A DNA stretch of 64,000 bases from Hondaea fermentalgiana (Eukaryota > Sar > Bigyra > Thraustochytrida > Thraustochytriidae), in contig NPFB01000012.1 in NCBI GenBank assembly GCA_014084085.1, forward strand, positions 1,007,429 through 1,071,428, given 5' to 3'. This document shows, in pieces, positions 1-8,827 of this stretch. Positions within the stretch are counted from its first letter, which is position 1. Each line of letters opens with the position of its first letter. The position numbers and the translations under genes were made by a program. The notes below the pieces were generated by a model. It saw nothing but the letters and a program-made list of their open reading frames with translations. It was not told where the DNA came from and did no database searches.

Positions 1-906
1 GCGGGTTCTGGATGTCGGCCTCGTGATGTCCCTCGTAGCTGGGCTTGCTCTGATGTGAGCGCTCCCTCAATGCAACGCTCCGAATTCATCATTTTTAACA
101 TGATTCTAAACATGATTCTACAGGCCTTGGGTTTACATAGTTTTGCCTGCCAATACATTCAGTCTTCTTTCTTCGTTTTACGTGCAGAAGTGATTTTTTT
201 TTTAAACTAGGCGAGTCTTGCTTAATCTCAGATGTTGCGTCTCTTCAAAACAGCCGTATTCTCTCTTTGGCAACGTCTTTGCATTGGTATCTCTGTGAGA
301 CCCGAGACACCTTGAAGATGATTTGTCCTCTCTCCTAATCTGTATTCATCATTCATCATGCTGTTCGAAAGGTGCGTTTCACAAATTCCAATCAGGTCCC
401 AATTAGGAAGCAGGCAGCGTACCACAAGTATAGTCTGTCTTGAGCTCGCAAGTTGTTTTGGGAGAGAGAATGGACGCGGTGAAATAAGGCTGACACTCGT
501 ACTCACCAGCTTGCTTCGATTTCCATGGTTCTTGCCAAAAGCCTGCTGACCACGACAACATCGTCTGTCTCGCACAAGGTTCCATTGCGCGTACACGCAT
601 ACTATAATCCCAAACTTGGGGTTGAAGTCACAATACTTCTTCTTTAAAAGCGGAAAATAAGTAAAAGTCTGCTACTTGAGCTAGAGTATGCATCAATAGA
701 GAAACGGGACTTTCGTCTTTGGGAACAGATAGACCGATATTTTCAAGCACATTTTCCAGGGCCCTACCTTGCCAGACCTGTGTGTCACACGCGGGTTCAG
801 AACATAGAAGAACGAACCACGACACTTGTGCAATCTCAAACCAAAGCATACGCTTGCTAGCCTTTATCTTCAAAACATCTTCGGTAACGATGATTGTGGA
901 CTCCGC
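1..906. other. Non-coding / unresolved left edge
   Basis: No gene is supported here. The first 210 bases are open in one plus frame and another plus frame ends at a TGA at 55-57 after a short hydrophobic stretch, so the 3' end of a gene lying off the left edge is possible but unproven. The 628-870 part may hold a last exon of the neighbouring WD40 gene (see findings). Confidence 0.4.
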
Positions 907-2469
907 TCACTTGTACACACCAATACGTCCTGCGCGACAGCCAAAGACGACAAGATCTTGAGGGGAAACTGGGTCAACGTGAATTACTTCGACGGCGCAA
1001 ATGCAATTCGGGTTTTCCCAAGTGGCAAGACATGCGCCTGTCCGAATATCGACCATATGAATGACATTGTCTGTGGAAACCGAAACGACAAGGGTGTCGT
1101 TGACGACACGCACAAATTGTACTCCACGCTTGTGCTGATATTTAGCGATGATCCGGCCAGAAAGGTCGAAGAGAATCCAGCTTCGATCCCATGAAGAGGA
1201 AAGAATGTGGCCATCCCGCGTACAAGAGACTGAAACAACAACGCCTCGATGCCCGCGGCACACGCCTACTTCCAGACCGTGCCGTACGTCCCAAAGACGT
1301 ACAGACGTGTCGCGCGAGCCAGAGACGAGGATTTCATGACGCGAGTCTGGGAGACGCATGGTCGCAAGCGTCTGGACAGGGCCAGCGTGCCCACGAAGAA
1401 CACCCCGTCCTCGCATCTGGCCAGGGCCGACGCGACAACGCCACATACGAATAGTACAGTCCGTGGAGGCGCTTGCCAAATCGGCGCCATTCCTGCCTTG
1501 ACGCAGGGCACAAAGAGCAGTCACAGGTCCTTGATGGCCTTTGCAAGAACCAATACATTCACCCGTGCTTGCATCCCAAAGACGCACAATGCCATCCGAC
1601 CAGCCCGTGGCCAAAACAAGGCTGTTTGCGTGTCTATCGACCCGCGTCATGCACGTGACGCGTGCTGAGCCGGAGATCTCGGGATGGTCATCTGTGAGAA
1701 CCACGACGCGCTCCTCGCCAGGCAAAAGGTCCCCTGTTCTGACGAGTGCCAAAGAAGATTTCCATGCGCAGGCAACGCGCCAAGGTGAAAGCGCAAAGAC
1801 CTTGACAAGGGGTTCGCCAGCCGGGGCAACTGGTTCCCGGAGAATGAGTCTGCCTGAGTCTAAGTCATTTAATTGCAGAATGCCTTCTCTTGACCCGCTC
1901 GCAATGATGCTTGCAGATGCGCTCATGCATGTCATCTCGCCATGCTCAAAGTACGCTTTGGGGTCGAGCATTTCGCTCCATTGGGCGTGCAGCCCAGGAC
2001 GGCGGTGCCGAGCCACGTCAAGACGCTGAACAAAGTCGTCCCTTTCGCCGAGAGTCGGCACGAGCTGTACGTACAAGTGCTCTTCCAGAAATGGTAGAGA
2101 GCTCTCTCCCCGATGCCCAATTCGCTGAAATGCTTTCGCCAAGCCAGGTCTGTGAATTGTGGACTTATCGATGAGATCTCCAAGCGTTTGCAGCTGGCCG
2201 GCTTCGGCAATCGCTCGGACCCACTCTACTTGCGCAGCGAGGAGCGCGACTGCTTCGGCAAGCGCGAGACGATGCATTGTGCCGTCGCATGAAGCTTCAT
2301 TCTCATGGTCCACGAATGAGTTCTCCATGAGGTTGACTGCTGCGAACGCATGTGCAAGGTCCTCGGGCGTCAAAAACTCTGCAATGCAGGCCACGAGCGC
2401 CGGGTCGCCGAGGCGCAGGTACGCGCCAAGTCGCGACTCTCGAGGTTTTTGCAGTTCTTGCTCTTGCAT
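907..2469 (-). CDS. F-box-like / WD40-repeat protein
   Basis: About 520 residues from the first ATG (2467-2469); the open frame runs further upstream but without an ATG. The N-terminal part holds a stretch resembling an F-box (a D-P-A-L-V-A-C-I-A-E-F-L run followed by helical sequence). From about residue 200 on there is a series of WD40 blades with clear signatures such as GIVRLWDASTGE, CTIRMW and TSVRLWDVRHG. Known F-box/WD40 proteins pick substrates for SCF ubiquitin ligases; that role is inferred here because the F-box match is weak. The WD40 propeller is seen directly. The frame ends GRIGVYK, a normal blade end, although a short intron and one more exon downstream cannot be excluded. The gene diverges from the hydrolase gene at 3233, with a gap between them. 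Confidence 0.75.
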   Translation of the reverse strand: MQEQELQKPRESRLGAYLRLGDPALVACIAEFLTPEDLAHAFAAVNLMENSFVDHENEASCDGTMHRLALAEAVALLAAQVEWVRAIAEAGQLQTLGDLIDKSTIHRPGLAKAFQRIGHRGESSLPFLEEHLYVQLVPTLGERDDFVQRLDVARHRRPGLHAQWSEMLDPKAYFEHGEMTCMSASASIIASGSREGILQLNDLDSGRLILREPVAPAGEPLVKVFALSPWRVACAWKSSLALVRTGDLLPGEERVVVLTDDHPEISGSARVTCMTRVDRHANSLVLATGWSDGIVRLWDASTGECIGSCKGHQGPVTALCALRQGRNGADLASASTDCTIRMWRCRVGPGQMRGRGVLRGHAGPVQTLATMRLPDSRHEILVSGSRDTSVRLWDVRHGLEVGVCRGHRGVVVSVSCTRDGHILSSSWDRSWILFDLSGRIIAKYQHKRGVQFVRVVNDTLVVSVSTDNVIHMVDIRTGACLATWENPNCICAVEVIHVDPVSPQDLVVFGCRAGRIGVYK

Positions 2470-2715
2470 CGTGTTTTCGCGAGCGAGTCGCTCTGGTCTC
2501 GCCGCCTCGCCGCTCTTCTCCTTGCCCTTGCGCCGAGAACGCGTGCGGGACAAGCCGAGCGCTCGCTCGCTGGCCCGCTCGTGCAAACCTCACACGCGAG
2601 TCCACCGGCCACGGCTGGCGGTTCTCCGTCTAGAAAAGCACTCCCGGATGCTGCGGTCGCGCGCAGCCTTTCGCCGCGGTCCTTCGCTGCGTCCTGCCTC
2701 GCCCACCCGATGCAG

Positions 2716-2767
2716 CTCTGCTCTGCTCTGCTCTGCTCTGCTCTGCTCTGCTCTGCTCTGCTCTGCT
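2716..2767. repeat. (CTCTG)n pentanucleotide microsatellite
   Basis: Just over ten uninterrupted copies of CTCTG run straight into the N gap, so the true length is unknown. The repeat probably caused the assembly break. Confidence 0.95.
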
Positions 2768-2867
2768 NNNNNNNNNNNNNNNNNNNNNNNNNNNNNNNNN
2801 NNNNNNNNNNNNNNNNNNNNNNNNNNNNNNNNNNNNNNNNNNNNNNNNNNNNNNNNNNNNNNNNNNN
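2768..2867. other. Assembly gap (100 N)
   Basis: Exactly 100 N, a conventional gap of unknown size. It is flanked by the CTCTG repeat on the left and an 8-base C run on the right. Confidence 0.99.
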
Positions 2868-3232
2868 CCCCCCCCGCCTCGGCAAGCAATCAACTCCGCG
2901 GTCCGCGGCGAACCTTCGCTGTTCGCGGCCGAGCCCCGGCCGGGTTTCCTCGTTCCCTCGTTCGGCTCTGGCGGCTTCCTGTCGATCCGCGCGCAGCTGC
3001 AGCTGCAGCAGGCTGGTCGCGCATCTCGCGACGCGCTTGTGCCGCAGGCAGCAGCAGCAGCAGCAAACCGCGATCTCCGCGACGCATTCCCGCGAGCTTT
3101 CTTCGCTGCCCGGGACGACGAGACAGAGAGACAGACGGCAGACAGAGATTGAGACGGACCCTCGCCAAGAAGAACGAGAACAGGAGCGAGCGACTCGGAC
3201 TCGGAGCGCGAGGGGCACAACTGATTCCCTTC

Positions 3233-4447
3233 ATGCGCGCGGCGCTGGCACGACTCGGGCCCGTGCGACAGCTGCTTGTCCGGGAGCAGCGGACGCGCGC
3301 GCTTGCCTCGGCGACAGCGGCGGTGGACCTGCGGCCGCCCCGGAGGAGGTGCGGCAGCATCATGGGCGGCTCTGTCTCGCAGGAGCGCCTTAACAACGTG
3401 CAGGACGAAGTCCTCGCGCGCATCGCAGGCCACACCCGCGACGTCGACGGCGTCCCGGTAGCCTTTGAGCGCGTGCGTACCGTGGTCGGCGAAGATGAAG
3501 GAGGAGCAGAGGTGGTGCACTCCATTGAGTGCCATCGTGTAGACAGCAAGGCGACCTCCAATGCCATGACGGCAACGACGAACAACAAGCCCATCGTCAT
3601 GTTGCATGGCTACGGCGCAGGAAGCCTGCTGTTTGCAAACAACATGGCAAGGATTGCCCAGCGTACAGGGCGCCCCGTGATCGCTGTCGATTGGCTCGGC
3701 TGCGCAGGCTCGGGTCGCCCGCCATGGATTGCCAAGAACGAAAACGAAGCGATCGACTGGTTCATTGAGCCTCTCGAGCGCTGGCGCGAACAACGCGGCA
3801 TCGAAAAGTTCGACGTTGTTGGTCACAGTCTCGGTGCCTACCTTGCGGCGCACTATGCTCTGCGAGGGGGTAAAAATCATATCGACAAACTGGTACTTGC
3901 CAGTCCTTTTGGCCTGCCAGCGCGTCCAGAGGACATCAATGCTCAACCCCGCTCTTTCTTTTTCCGAACCATCCTTTGGCTCTGGGAGCAAGGCGCAAAT
4001 CCGCACCATCTCATTCGTGGCTCTGGGTTCTACGGACGTAGGCTCGTGGAAGGATTCTTCCAGAATCGATTTGGCTCGCGTACGCTCGGCTTTAAAGGTC
4101 TTGACGAAAACGACGAGGCCACCAACGGTCTCCTCGTCGACTACATGTACCAAATCAGTGCTGCCCCGGCAAGTGGCGAGCATGCACTTTCCACGATTAT
4201 GCATCCCATGGCGTACGCAAAGCGCCCTCTCGTCGACGATTTGCCCAAAATCACCGGCATGGACGTTATGGTCGTCTTTGGCAGCCGTGACTGGATGGCG
4301 CGCGATCTTGGATCCGCGGAGCATGCGCTTTCGCAGATGAACTCGCCTCGCAACGCCCTTCGCGTCATTCCTGGAACCCATCACGTCTATCTCAACGAGG
4401 TTTTTGATGACGATGTGACTGCCTTTTTCGATGGCGCGAAGCGATAG
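3233..4447 (+). CDS. Alpha/beta hydrolase, ABHD4/ABHD5 (CGI-58)-like
   Basis: 404 residues from ATG 3233; a second in-frame ATG at 3362 would give 361 residues beginning MGGSVSQE, and the first 43 residues could then be a targeting leader or 5' UTR. The core has the nucleophile elbow GHSLGAYLAAHY (Ser about residue 199 from 3233), a late acid in FGSRDWM, and a C-terminal GTHHVYLNE carrying the catalytic His. The layout resembles the CGI-58/ABHD4/CLD1 family, which acts on (lyso)phospholipids, cardiolipin or lipid droplets. In that family the motif HX4D follows the last His; here the matching position is Glu (HVYLNE), a conservative change. Unlike animal CGI-58, the nucleophile Ser is present, so a true esterase or lipase activity is likely. 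Substrate is not determinable. Confidence 0.85.
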   Translation: MRAALARLGPVRQLLVREQRTRALASATAAVDLRPPRRRCGSIMGGSVSQERLNNVQDEVLARIAGHTRDVDGVPVAFERVRTVVGEDEGGAEVVHSIECHRVDSKATSNAMTATTNNKPIVMLHGYGAGSLLFANNMARIAQRTGRPVIAVDWLGCAGSGRPPWIAKNENEAIDWFIEPLERWREQRGIEKFDVVGHSLGAYLAAHYALRGGKNHIDKLVLASPFGLPARPEDINAQPRSFFFRTILWLWEQGANPHHLIRGSGFYGRRLVEGFFQNRFGSRTLGFKGLDENDEATNGLLVDYMYQISAAPASGEHALSTIMHPMAYAKRPLVDDLPKITGMDVMVVFGSRDWMARDLGSAEHALSQMNSPRNALRVIPGTHHVYLNEVFDDDVTAFFDGAKR

Positions 4448-4769
4448 AATCAACGTTTAGACCCGGCAGCTCTCATTCCTTCCTGCCTTCTTTGCTGCCT
4501 TCTTTTTTGTTCAATAAGATAATTCAATCCGTATACGTCTGCCTGTTTTTATGGCTGACTGTCACTCACTTCACAACATATTCTTCTCTTTTTGGAATGA
4601 TTTGCAACAAGGCGTCCTTGTTCCTCTCCAGCTTCTCTTCGCAAGCATGCCATGTCATCAGAGATGACACGGGATATCAAAAAATTAATATTGCATAGGC
4701 CTTCTCGTCTTTAGCCCTGATCAGGTCCCAAGGGCAAGCTAGGGCTGATTCCTGCAACGTTGCGTAGTA
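4448..4769. other. Convergent 3' region
   Basis: AT-richer spacer between two convergent genes. It presumably holds both 3' UTRs and polyadenylation sites. Nothing else is seen. Confidence 0.5.
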
Positions 4770-6155
4770 TTAGGTCACCGGAAGTGAAGGATTGCGAAGG
4801 TATTGAACGGCCTTGGGGAGGATTTTCACATTGATGCTCTTCACATTCTTGACAATGGAGCCTGTCGTGTCCACCGGGAGTGGAGTTGATGGCAAAATTT
4901 TCATCTCGCGAACGCGATACATTTGGACCAAGGGCAATTTGCCCGCATCGCCCTTTTCGAAGGCCATGGCAGCGCGCATCATTTGCCAGCGAGAGTTGTT
5001 GGCATTCATGGCCACGACGGTAGCCTGTCCGTCGCCAAAGCCAGTCTCGGGCGCAAAGCACGAGTCGTTTGCAATCCAGGAGAGCGTCGTCCAGGTGATC
5101 AAGACGAATGGACCAGGGATCTCGAGCCAACCAGGGTGGCCTGCTGCTTCGGAGAGCTCTGCAGTGTCATTGTACCCATGTTTGGTGGCAAGTTCAAGCC
5201 GCTGCTCCTTGGAGAGCTCGCACGGGCGAACGAGCAAACGGGCTTTCACCACTCTGCGCAGAGCAAACAGGGTCAAGAGGGCCAAGGTTTCCTTGAGCGT
5301 CTTGCCGAGAAAGCGCCAGCGGTACTCGGTAAGGTCGTTGTAGTCGCATACGAAGCCGACAGACGTGCACATGACGTCGTAGATGCGGCGCTTCGTGGAC
5401 GTTTGCTCCTTGCTGCCTTCAGCGAATTCGAGGTCGACAGCAGCCAGGTCAAGATGACTAGTATTGTTGCCTTCGCCGTCACCAGCAATGAGCTGCGAAA
5501 TGGCCTCGTATGCAGTTGCGCATTCGGTAGTACGTGCAATGCCGTTCGAGGTTCCCACCGGGATGTGTGCAATGCGCAAGGTCTCAAGAACCTTGCGTGC
5601 GCCGTCCTTGTCCAGATCCATCGAGCCGCCGGTGAGACCGCTGATGATACCATTGATAACCTCGAAAAAGGTCCCGTCTCCGCCCATGACAAGAACGCCT
5701 CCATCGGGAAAGGCATCCTTGTCACCGTCCTTGTACGCCTTGCCCATGCTTTCGCCGAGCTCAGTTACATGTTCGGTGCTCTTGGTCATGACCATGTCAA
5801 CGGTTGCCCCCGCACTTCGAAGCAGAGGAAAGGCAACCTTGGCGTACTGCCATTTCCCATTCTTGTTGCCGCTCGTAGGGTTCACGATGCAAAACACCTT
5901 GCGGCCCTGAACGGCAGACTTTTCGGGCGCCTTGTACAGTCTGACAAGGCGCTCATCGACCTTTTCAATGATGCGAAAGGGGTCCGTCAAGAAGAAGAGC
6001 ACAAATGTAAACAGTCCAAGGAGCAACAGATCCGCAAGCTGGCTGTCAATTTCTACCACGGACCCTCCCAGCCACTCTGGCAGCTCGACTTCGTACGTCT
6101 TGGCGGCTGCAGCGGCGGCCACGATGCCATCATCCACTTGGTCGCCGGAGCTCAT
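4770..6155 (-). CDS. Sphingosine/diacylglycerol-kinase-like lipid kinase
   Basis: 461 residues from ATG 6153-6155. A hydrophobic segment at about residues 41-56 suggests membrane association. The DAGK catalytic domain begins with VFCIVNPTSGNKNGKW (about 87-102) and holds the nucleotide-binding GGDGTFFEVINGI (158-170) and the IPVGTSNGIA loop. These are the C1-C3 blocks of sphingosine and ceramide kinases, which phosphorylate long-chain bases or ceramide. The C-terminal block where sphingosine kinases usually carry an Asp-Gly-Glu triad reads GSIVKNVKSINVKILP, so that triad is not evident. The substrate therefore cannot be assigned between sphingosine, ceramide and diacylglycerol. Convergent with the hydrolase gene upstream, another lipid enzyme. 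Confidence 0.85.
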   Translation of the reverse strand: MSSGDQVDDGIVAAAAAAKTYEVELPEWLGGSVVEIDSQLADLLLLGLFTFVLFFLTDPFRIIEKVDERLVRLYKAPEKSAVQGRKVFCIVNPTSGNKNGKWQYAKVAFPLLRSAGATVDMVMTKSTEHVTELGESMGKAYKDGDKDAFPDGGVLVMGGDGTFFEVINGIISGLTGGSMDLDKDGARKVLETLRIAHIPVGTSNGIARTTECATAYEAISQLIAGDGEGNNTSHLDLAAVDLEFAEGSKEQTSTKRRIYDVMCTSVGFVCDYNDLTEYRWRFLGKTLKETLALLTLFALRRVVKARLLVRPCELSKEQRLELATKHGYNDTAELSEAAGHPGWLEIPGPFVLITWTTLSWIANDSCFAPETGFGDGQATVVAMNANNSRWQMMRAAMAFEKGDAGKLPLVQMYRVREMKILPSTPLPVDTTGSIVKNVKSINVKILPKAVQYLRNPSLPVT

Positions 6156-6397
6156 CTCTTCGCGGTCGCAAGCGAGGTGCTTGTATTCTCGATCGCCAGC
6201 CAGTCAGCCAGTCAGTCAGCCAGCTTTGCAAGCTTCTCCTCCCGCTTAAGCTGTCGCCAGGGGCGGCAGCACAAGCTTGCCTCTCGCGCTGCGTCCAGCT
6301 GCAGAGCTCGCGGTTCGGGCTTTGCAGGGCTGATGCCGTGGCGCATCTAGGCCTATCTCGTAGTAGGAGTGACGAGAGACGGGTAGTAGGTAAGAAT

Positions 6398-6518
6398 TTA
6401 CCGTACATCTCAATGGTACGTAATTGTAATACCGTACATTTCTGATACGGTATTGCTAACTTTGTTTCAATAACGTACCGCTGAGGTACGTTATGATAAC
6501 TTACTTACAGTTACTAAC
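6398..6518. repeat. Palindrome array, left part
   Basis: Three inverted repeats in a row: 6398-6423 (TTACcGTAC / GGTACGTAA, imperfect), 6430-6452 (TACCGTA, 9-bp spacer, TACGGTA) and 6472-6492 (AACGTACC gctga GGTACGTT, perfect). They are followed by the TAACTTACTTA tail also seen in the right part. They are diverged copies of the 41-bp unit at 8486-8640; the transposon splits the array. Confidence 0.85.
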
Positions 6519-6521
6519 TTA

Positions 6522-6567
6522 GGGCAATTGCAATAAGCCGCTTTTTGGCGCCACAAGCCAAAAATTT
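6522..6567 (+). repeat. Left terminal inverted repeat
   Basis: Pairs with 8432-8477 on the opposite strand; the match is near perfect from position 11 of the end through the GCCGCTTTTTGGCGC block and resumes in the AAGCCAAA..ATTT part. The outer ten bases are diverged. A TTA duplication precedes it. Confidence 0.85.
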
Positions 6568-6864
6568 GGCTTCTTGAAAGATGACTCTTGAAAAGGTTTT
6601 TACCGACAGAGCCATGCTGGCCAGCATGGCTCAGATTATAAGAATTTCTTTCAATTTTCTTTTGTAGAGACGTGAGAATCTGTGGTATATGCACCTTTCG
6701 TTCTCATGAGAACCCTAGCATTTTCTAGCCTAACGACAAGAGAAACGATGATCCTTCTTTACTGTTAGTGCACTGGATTGCAACGCTGCGCTCCAAATCG
6801 ATCGACAAAGCAGATACTTCGGGCTGTGCGCGCGGTCGGTGGCGTCATCGTAGTTGTCGCGACA

Positions 6865-8166
6865 ATGGCAAGCAGCTACGACGTAGAGGATTGCGACGGG
6901 GCCGCGACCTGCAATGAGGTTGCGACTAGTCTAGTCCAGGACCTATCTTGTGGTGAGCCGAACGCGCGCAGAGAGAGAGGTGAGCGAGAGGGTGAGCTTG
7001 GTGAGCGTGGCGGCAACGAGAGAGCGGAAGCGAGCGATCGCTCTGGTGCCTATCCTCCATGCATGGACATCGGAAACGATCACGATCCTTCCCACAAGCC
7101 TCGCGGCAGCGACACCCCTCGAAGCACCTCCCGTGGCGGCAGGGGCTTCTCGTACGCGAAGGCTGAAGATGAATGTCTCATCTCTGCATACGTAAATGTC
7201 TCAGAGGACAGTATCCGTGGAACGAACCAAAAGGCGGAGGAATTCTGGAACTCCGTGCAGGCCAAGATGCTGGAGCTCATGGCGCGAAAAAATGTGGCGT
7301 CCCGTTCCCCAGTTGTCCGCACGTCGATTGCACTTAGAAATCGCGTGCGGACTATCGAGCGGGAGTGCAAGCGATACATATTCTGCAACTTGCAGGCTCG
7401 CAAAACGACGAGGAGCAGCGGCTGGTCTGAATCAGACTATGTTGAGCGAGCCGAGAAGCTGTACTTTGAGGAGGGCCTTGCCAAAACTGGTAAGGACGCA
7501 AACTCCCTGAGCGCAAAAGAATCTGCTGCCCTGAAATTTAAGTTCGCCCACGTCATTGACATTATTCAGCAGATGGAGTCACTCTCCCGCATCGCGGCGT
7601 CGACCGAACTGTCCGAGCCCAGCCATGTCGTGCCTGGAAGCGACGACGACCACAGCGACGACGACCACAGCGACGTCTCTCACTCGGACGAAGAGGAAGA
7701 CAGTCCTACCATCTTGCGTTCAACATCAACATCTTCTAGTTCTGATTGCTTCAGCCAAACCTCCGAAAGCTCCTCGATCTCGAGCACGGAGTCAGCATGG
7801 GGATATATGAAGAAGAGGCGTGCGCGCTTGCAGGCTTCAAAACGGGCATTTGGCAACAAAAAAGTGACCCTTCGAGCGAATCAAGCGAAGAAAGCTCGGA
7901 TTAGAGAAAACATGCACGCAGCTGCTGCACTGGAGGTGCTCGAAAGCGAGAAGCGTTTGTCCGGGCTCATTATGACTGTTTTGAGAGAGCACAAAGACTT
8001 TCAGTTGTCGATCTCGCAGATCAATAGCAAGCGCAGTGCGTTACAGCTCAGGTTTTTCCGCGGTGTCATCACCGACGAAGAATTCAGCACGGAACTGGAC
8101 AAAATTGAAGCCGAACGGTCAATGTTGAGGATGGATCAAGCCGACGCAACAGGGTGTGCGGAATGA
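6865..8166 (+). CDS. Myb/SANT-like, NAM-associated-domain protein of the transposon
   Basis: 433 residues from ATG 6865; the frame is open upstream but without ATG. The N-terminal 90 residues are charged and low complexity. Residues of about 92-225 look like the trihelix/NAM-associated domain: a FSYAKAEDECLISAYVNVSE start, then RGTNQKAEEFWNSV, RSPVVRTSIALRNRV and SGWSESDYVERAEKLYFEE, matching the pattern (E-D-x-x-L-I-x-A-Y / T-N-Q-K-x-x-x-F-W / R-S / S-G-x-S-E-x-D) of Myb-like proteins encoded by PIF/Harbinger elements and of plant NAM-like proteins. An Asp/His/Ser-rich linker (GSDDDHSDDDHSD) and a basic coiled-coil C-terminus follow. The likely role is DNA binding at the element ends and bringing in the transposase. 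A host-recruited function is an alternative. Confidence 0.7.
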   Translation: MASSYDVEDCDGAATCNEVATSLVQDLSCGEPNARRERGEREGELGERGGNERAEASDRSGAYPPCMDIGNDHDPSHKPRGSDTPRSTSRGGRGFSYAKAEDECLISAYVNVSEDSIRGTNQKAEEFWNSVQAKMLELMARKNVASRSPVVRTSIALRNRVRTIERECKRYIFCNLQARKTTRSSGWSESDYVERAEKLYFEEGLAKTGKDANSLSAKESAALKFKFAHVIDIIQQMESLSRIAASTELSEPSHVVPGSDDDHSDDDHSDVSHSDEEEDSPTILRSTSTSSSSDCFSQTSESSSISSTESAWGYMKKRRARLQASKRAFGNKKVTLRANQAKKARIRENMHAAAALEVLESEKRLSGLIMTVLREHKDFQLSISQINSKRSALQLRFFRGVITDEEFSTELDKIEAERSMLRMDQADATGCAE

Positions 8167-8431
8167 TTGTGCTCGTGCCTGTACTGCGCACCTCAACCGC
8201 AGTGTCGAGTTCATTTGTGCGATTGCAGAGTCGTCGCTTGTGCTGCTCGATTCTTCACTGGCACTGGCAGCCTGAGTGGTCGTTAAAGTAGGAAAAATTT
8301 AGTCATCGCTACCGTACGTCTTATCGTATGCAAGGAGGGAGACTGTGACGTTGAGTCCCCAAAAGAATGCCCGATTTTCCCGCTCGTAAACAATCGTCTA
8401 ATTTATCGCGTGCTTTTACGCTCTACTTTTG

Positions 8432-8477
8432 AAATCTTTGGCTTTGTGCGCCAAAAAGCGGCTTATTTATTAGGCTC
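8432..8477 (-). repeat. Right terminal inverted repeat
   Basis: Inverted partner of 6522-6567; it is followed directly by the second TTA duplication. Confidence 0.85.
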
Positions 8478-8485
8478 TTATGTTT

Positions 8486-8672
8486 ACGTACTACCGCGTA
8501 GATACGTTATTGCTAACTTACTTATAATTACGTACCGCGTAGGTACGTTATTGCTAACTTACTTATGATTACGTACCGCGGAGGTACGTTATTGCTAACT
8601 TACTTATGATTGCGTACCGCGAAGGTACGTTATCGCTACCCTGGCCTCCGCTACCGTACAGTCACGGTACGC
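8486..8672. repeat. 41-bp palindromic tandem repeat array, right part
   Basis: Unit of exactly 41 bp: a dyad ACGTACC gcgta GGTACGT followed by TATTGCTAACTTACTTATGATT. The dyads at 8530, 8571 and 8612 are intact, the first at 8486 is disturbed, and a last inverted pair lies at 8652-8672 (TACCGTAC / CGGTACG). The array ends about 155 bp before the DHODH start codon, so it lies in that promoter region. The 5-bp spacers vary while the arms are kept. Confidence 0.9.
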
Positions 8673-8827
8673 AATTGGCATGTGGCGGGCGCGGGCGGGC
8701 GGGCAAGCAGCAACAGCCGTGCAGACAGACAGACCCCAAGCGAGGAGGGCTGGGACCCGGTGGCTGCGCGCGGCAGACAGGGCGAGAGCGACCGGACGAA
8801 GGGGCTGGAGACAAAGAGGCTGCGAGA

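Larger units (their letters stand above)
2470..3232. other. Divergent intergenic region with assembly gap
   Basis: This is the shared upstream region of the WD40 gene (minus) and the hydrolase gene (plus). It contains a pentanucleotide repeat, 100 N and a C-run, plus short CAG and purine-rich stretches at about 3045-3065 and 3120-3150. No gene is seen; open frames through it are low-complexity shadows. Confidence 0.6.
6522..8477. mobile_element. PIF/Harbinger-like DNA transposon, apparently without transposase
   Basis: 1956 bp bounded by TTA duplications (6519-6521 and 8478-8480). The ends are imperfect inverted repeats of about 46 bp: left 6522-6567, right 8432-8477, sharing the 18-nt core AATAAGCCGCTTTTTGGC exactly. 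A 3-bp TWA target duplication is the hallmark of the PIF/Harbinger superfamily. The only clear gene inside (6865-8166) encodes a Myb/SANT-NAM-like protein, the class of accessory protein that such elements carry beside their DDE transposase. No DDE transposase reading frame is visible, so the element would be non-autonomous or its transposase lost. It sits inside an array of palindromic 41-bp repeats. Confidence 0.8.

Noticed and set aside
1..57. Short open plus frame ending in TGA with a hydrophobic run, possibly the end of a gene off the left edge
   Set aside because: Eighteen codons are too few to tell from chance; no homology or splice evidence.
5108..6350. Long plus-strand frame with protein-like look
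   Set aside because: Antisense to the lipid kinase gene, which has clear catalytic motifs.
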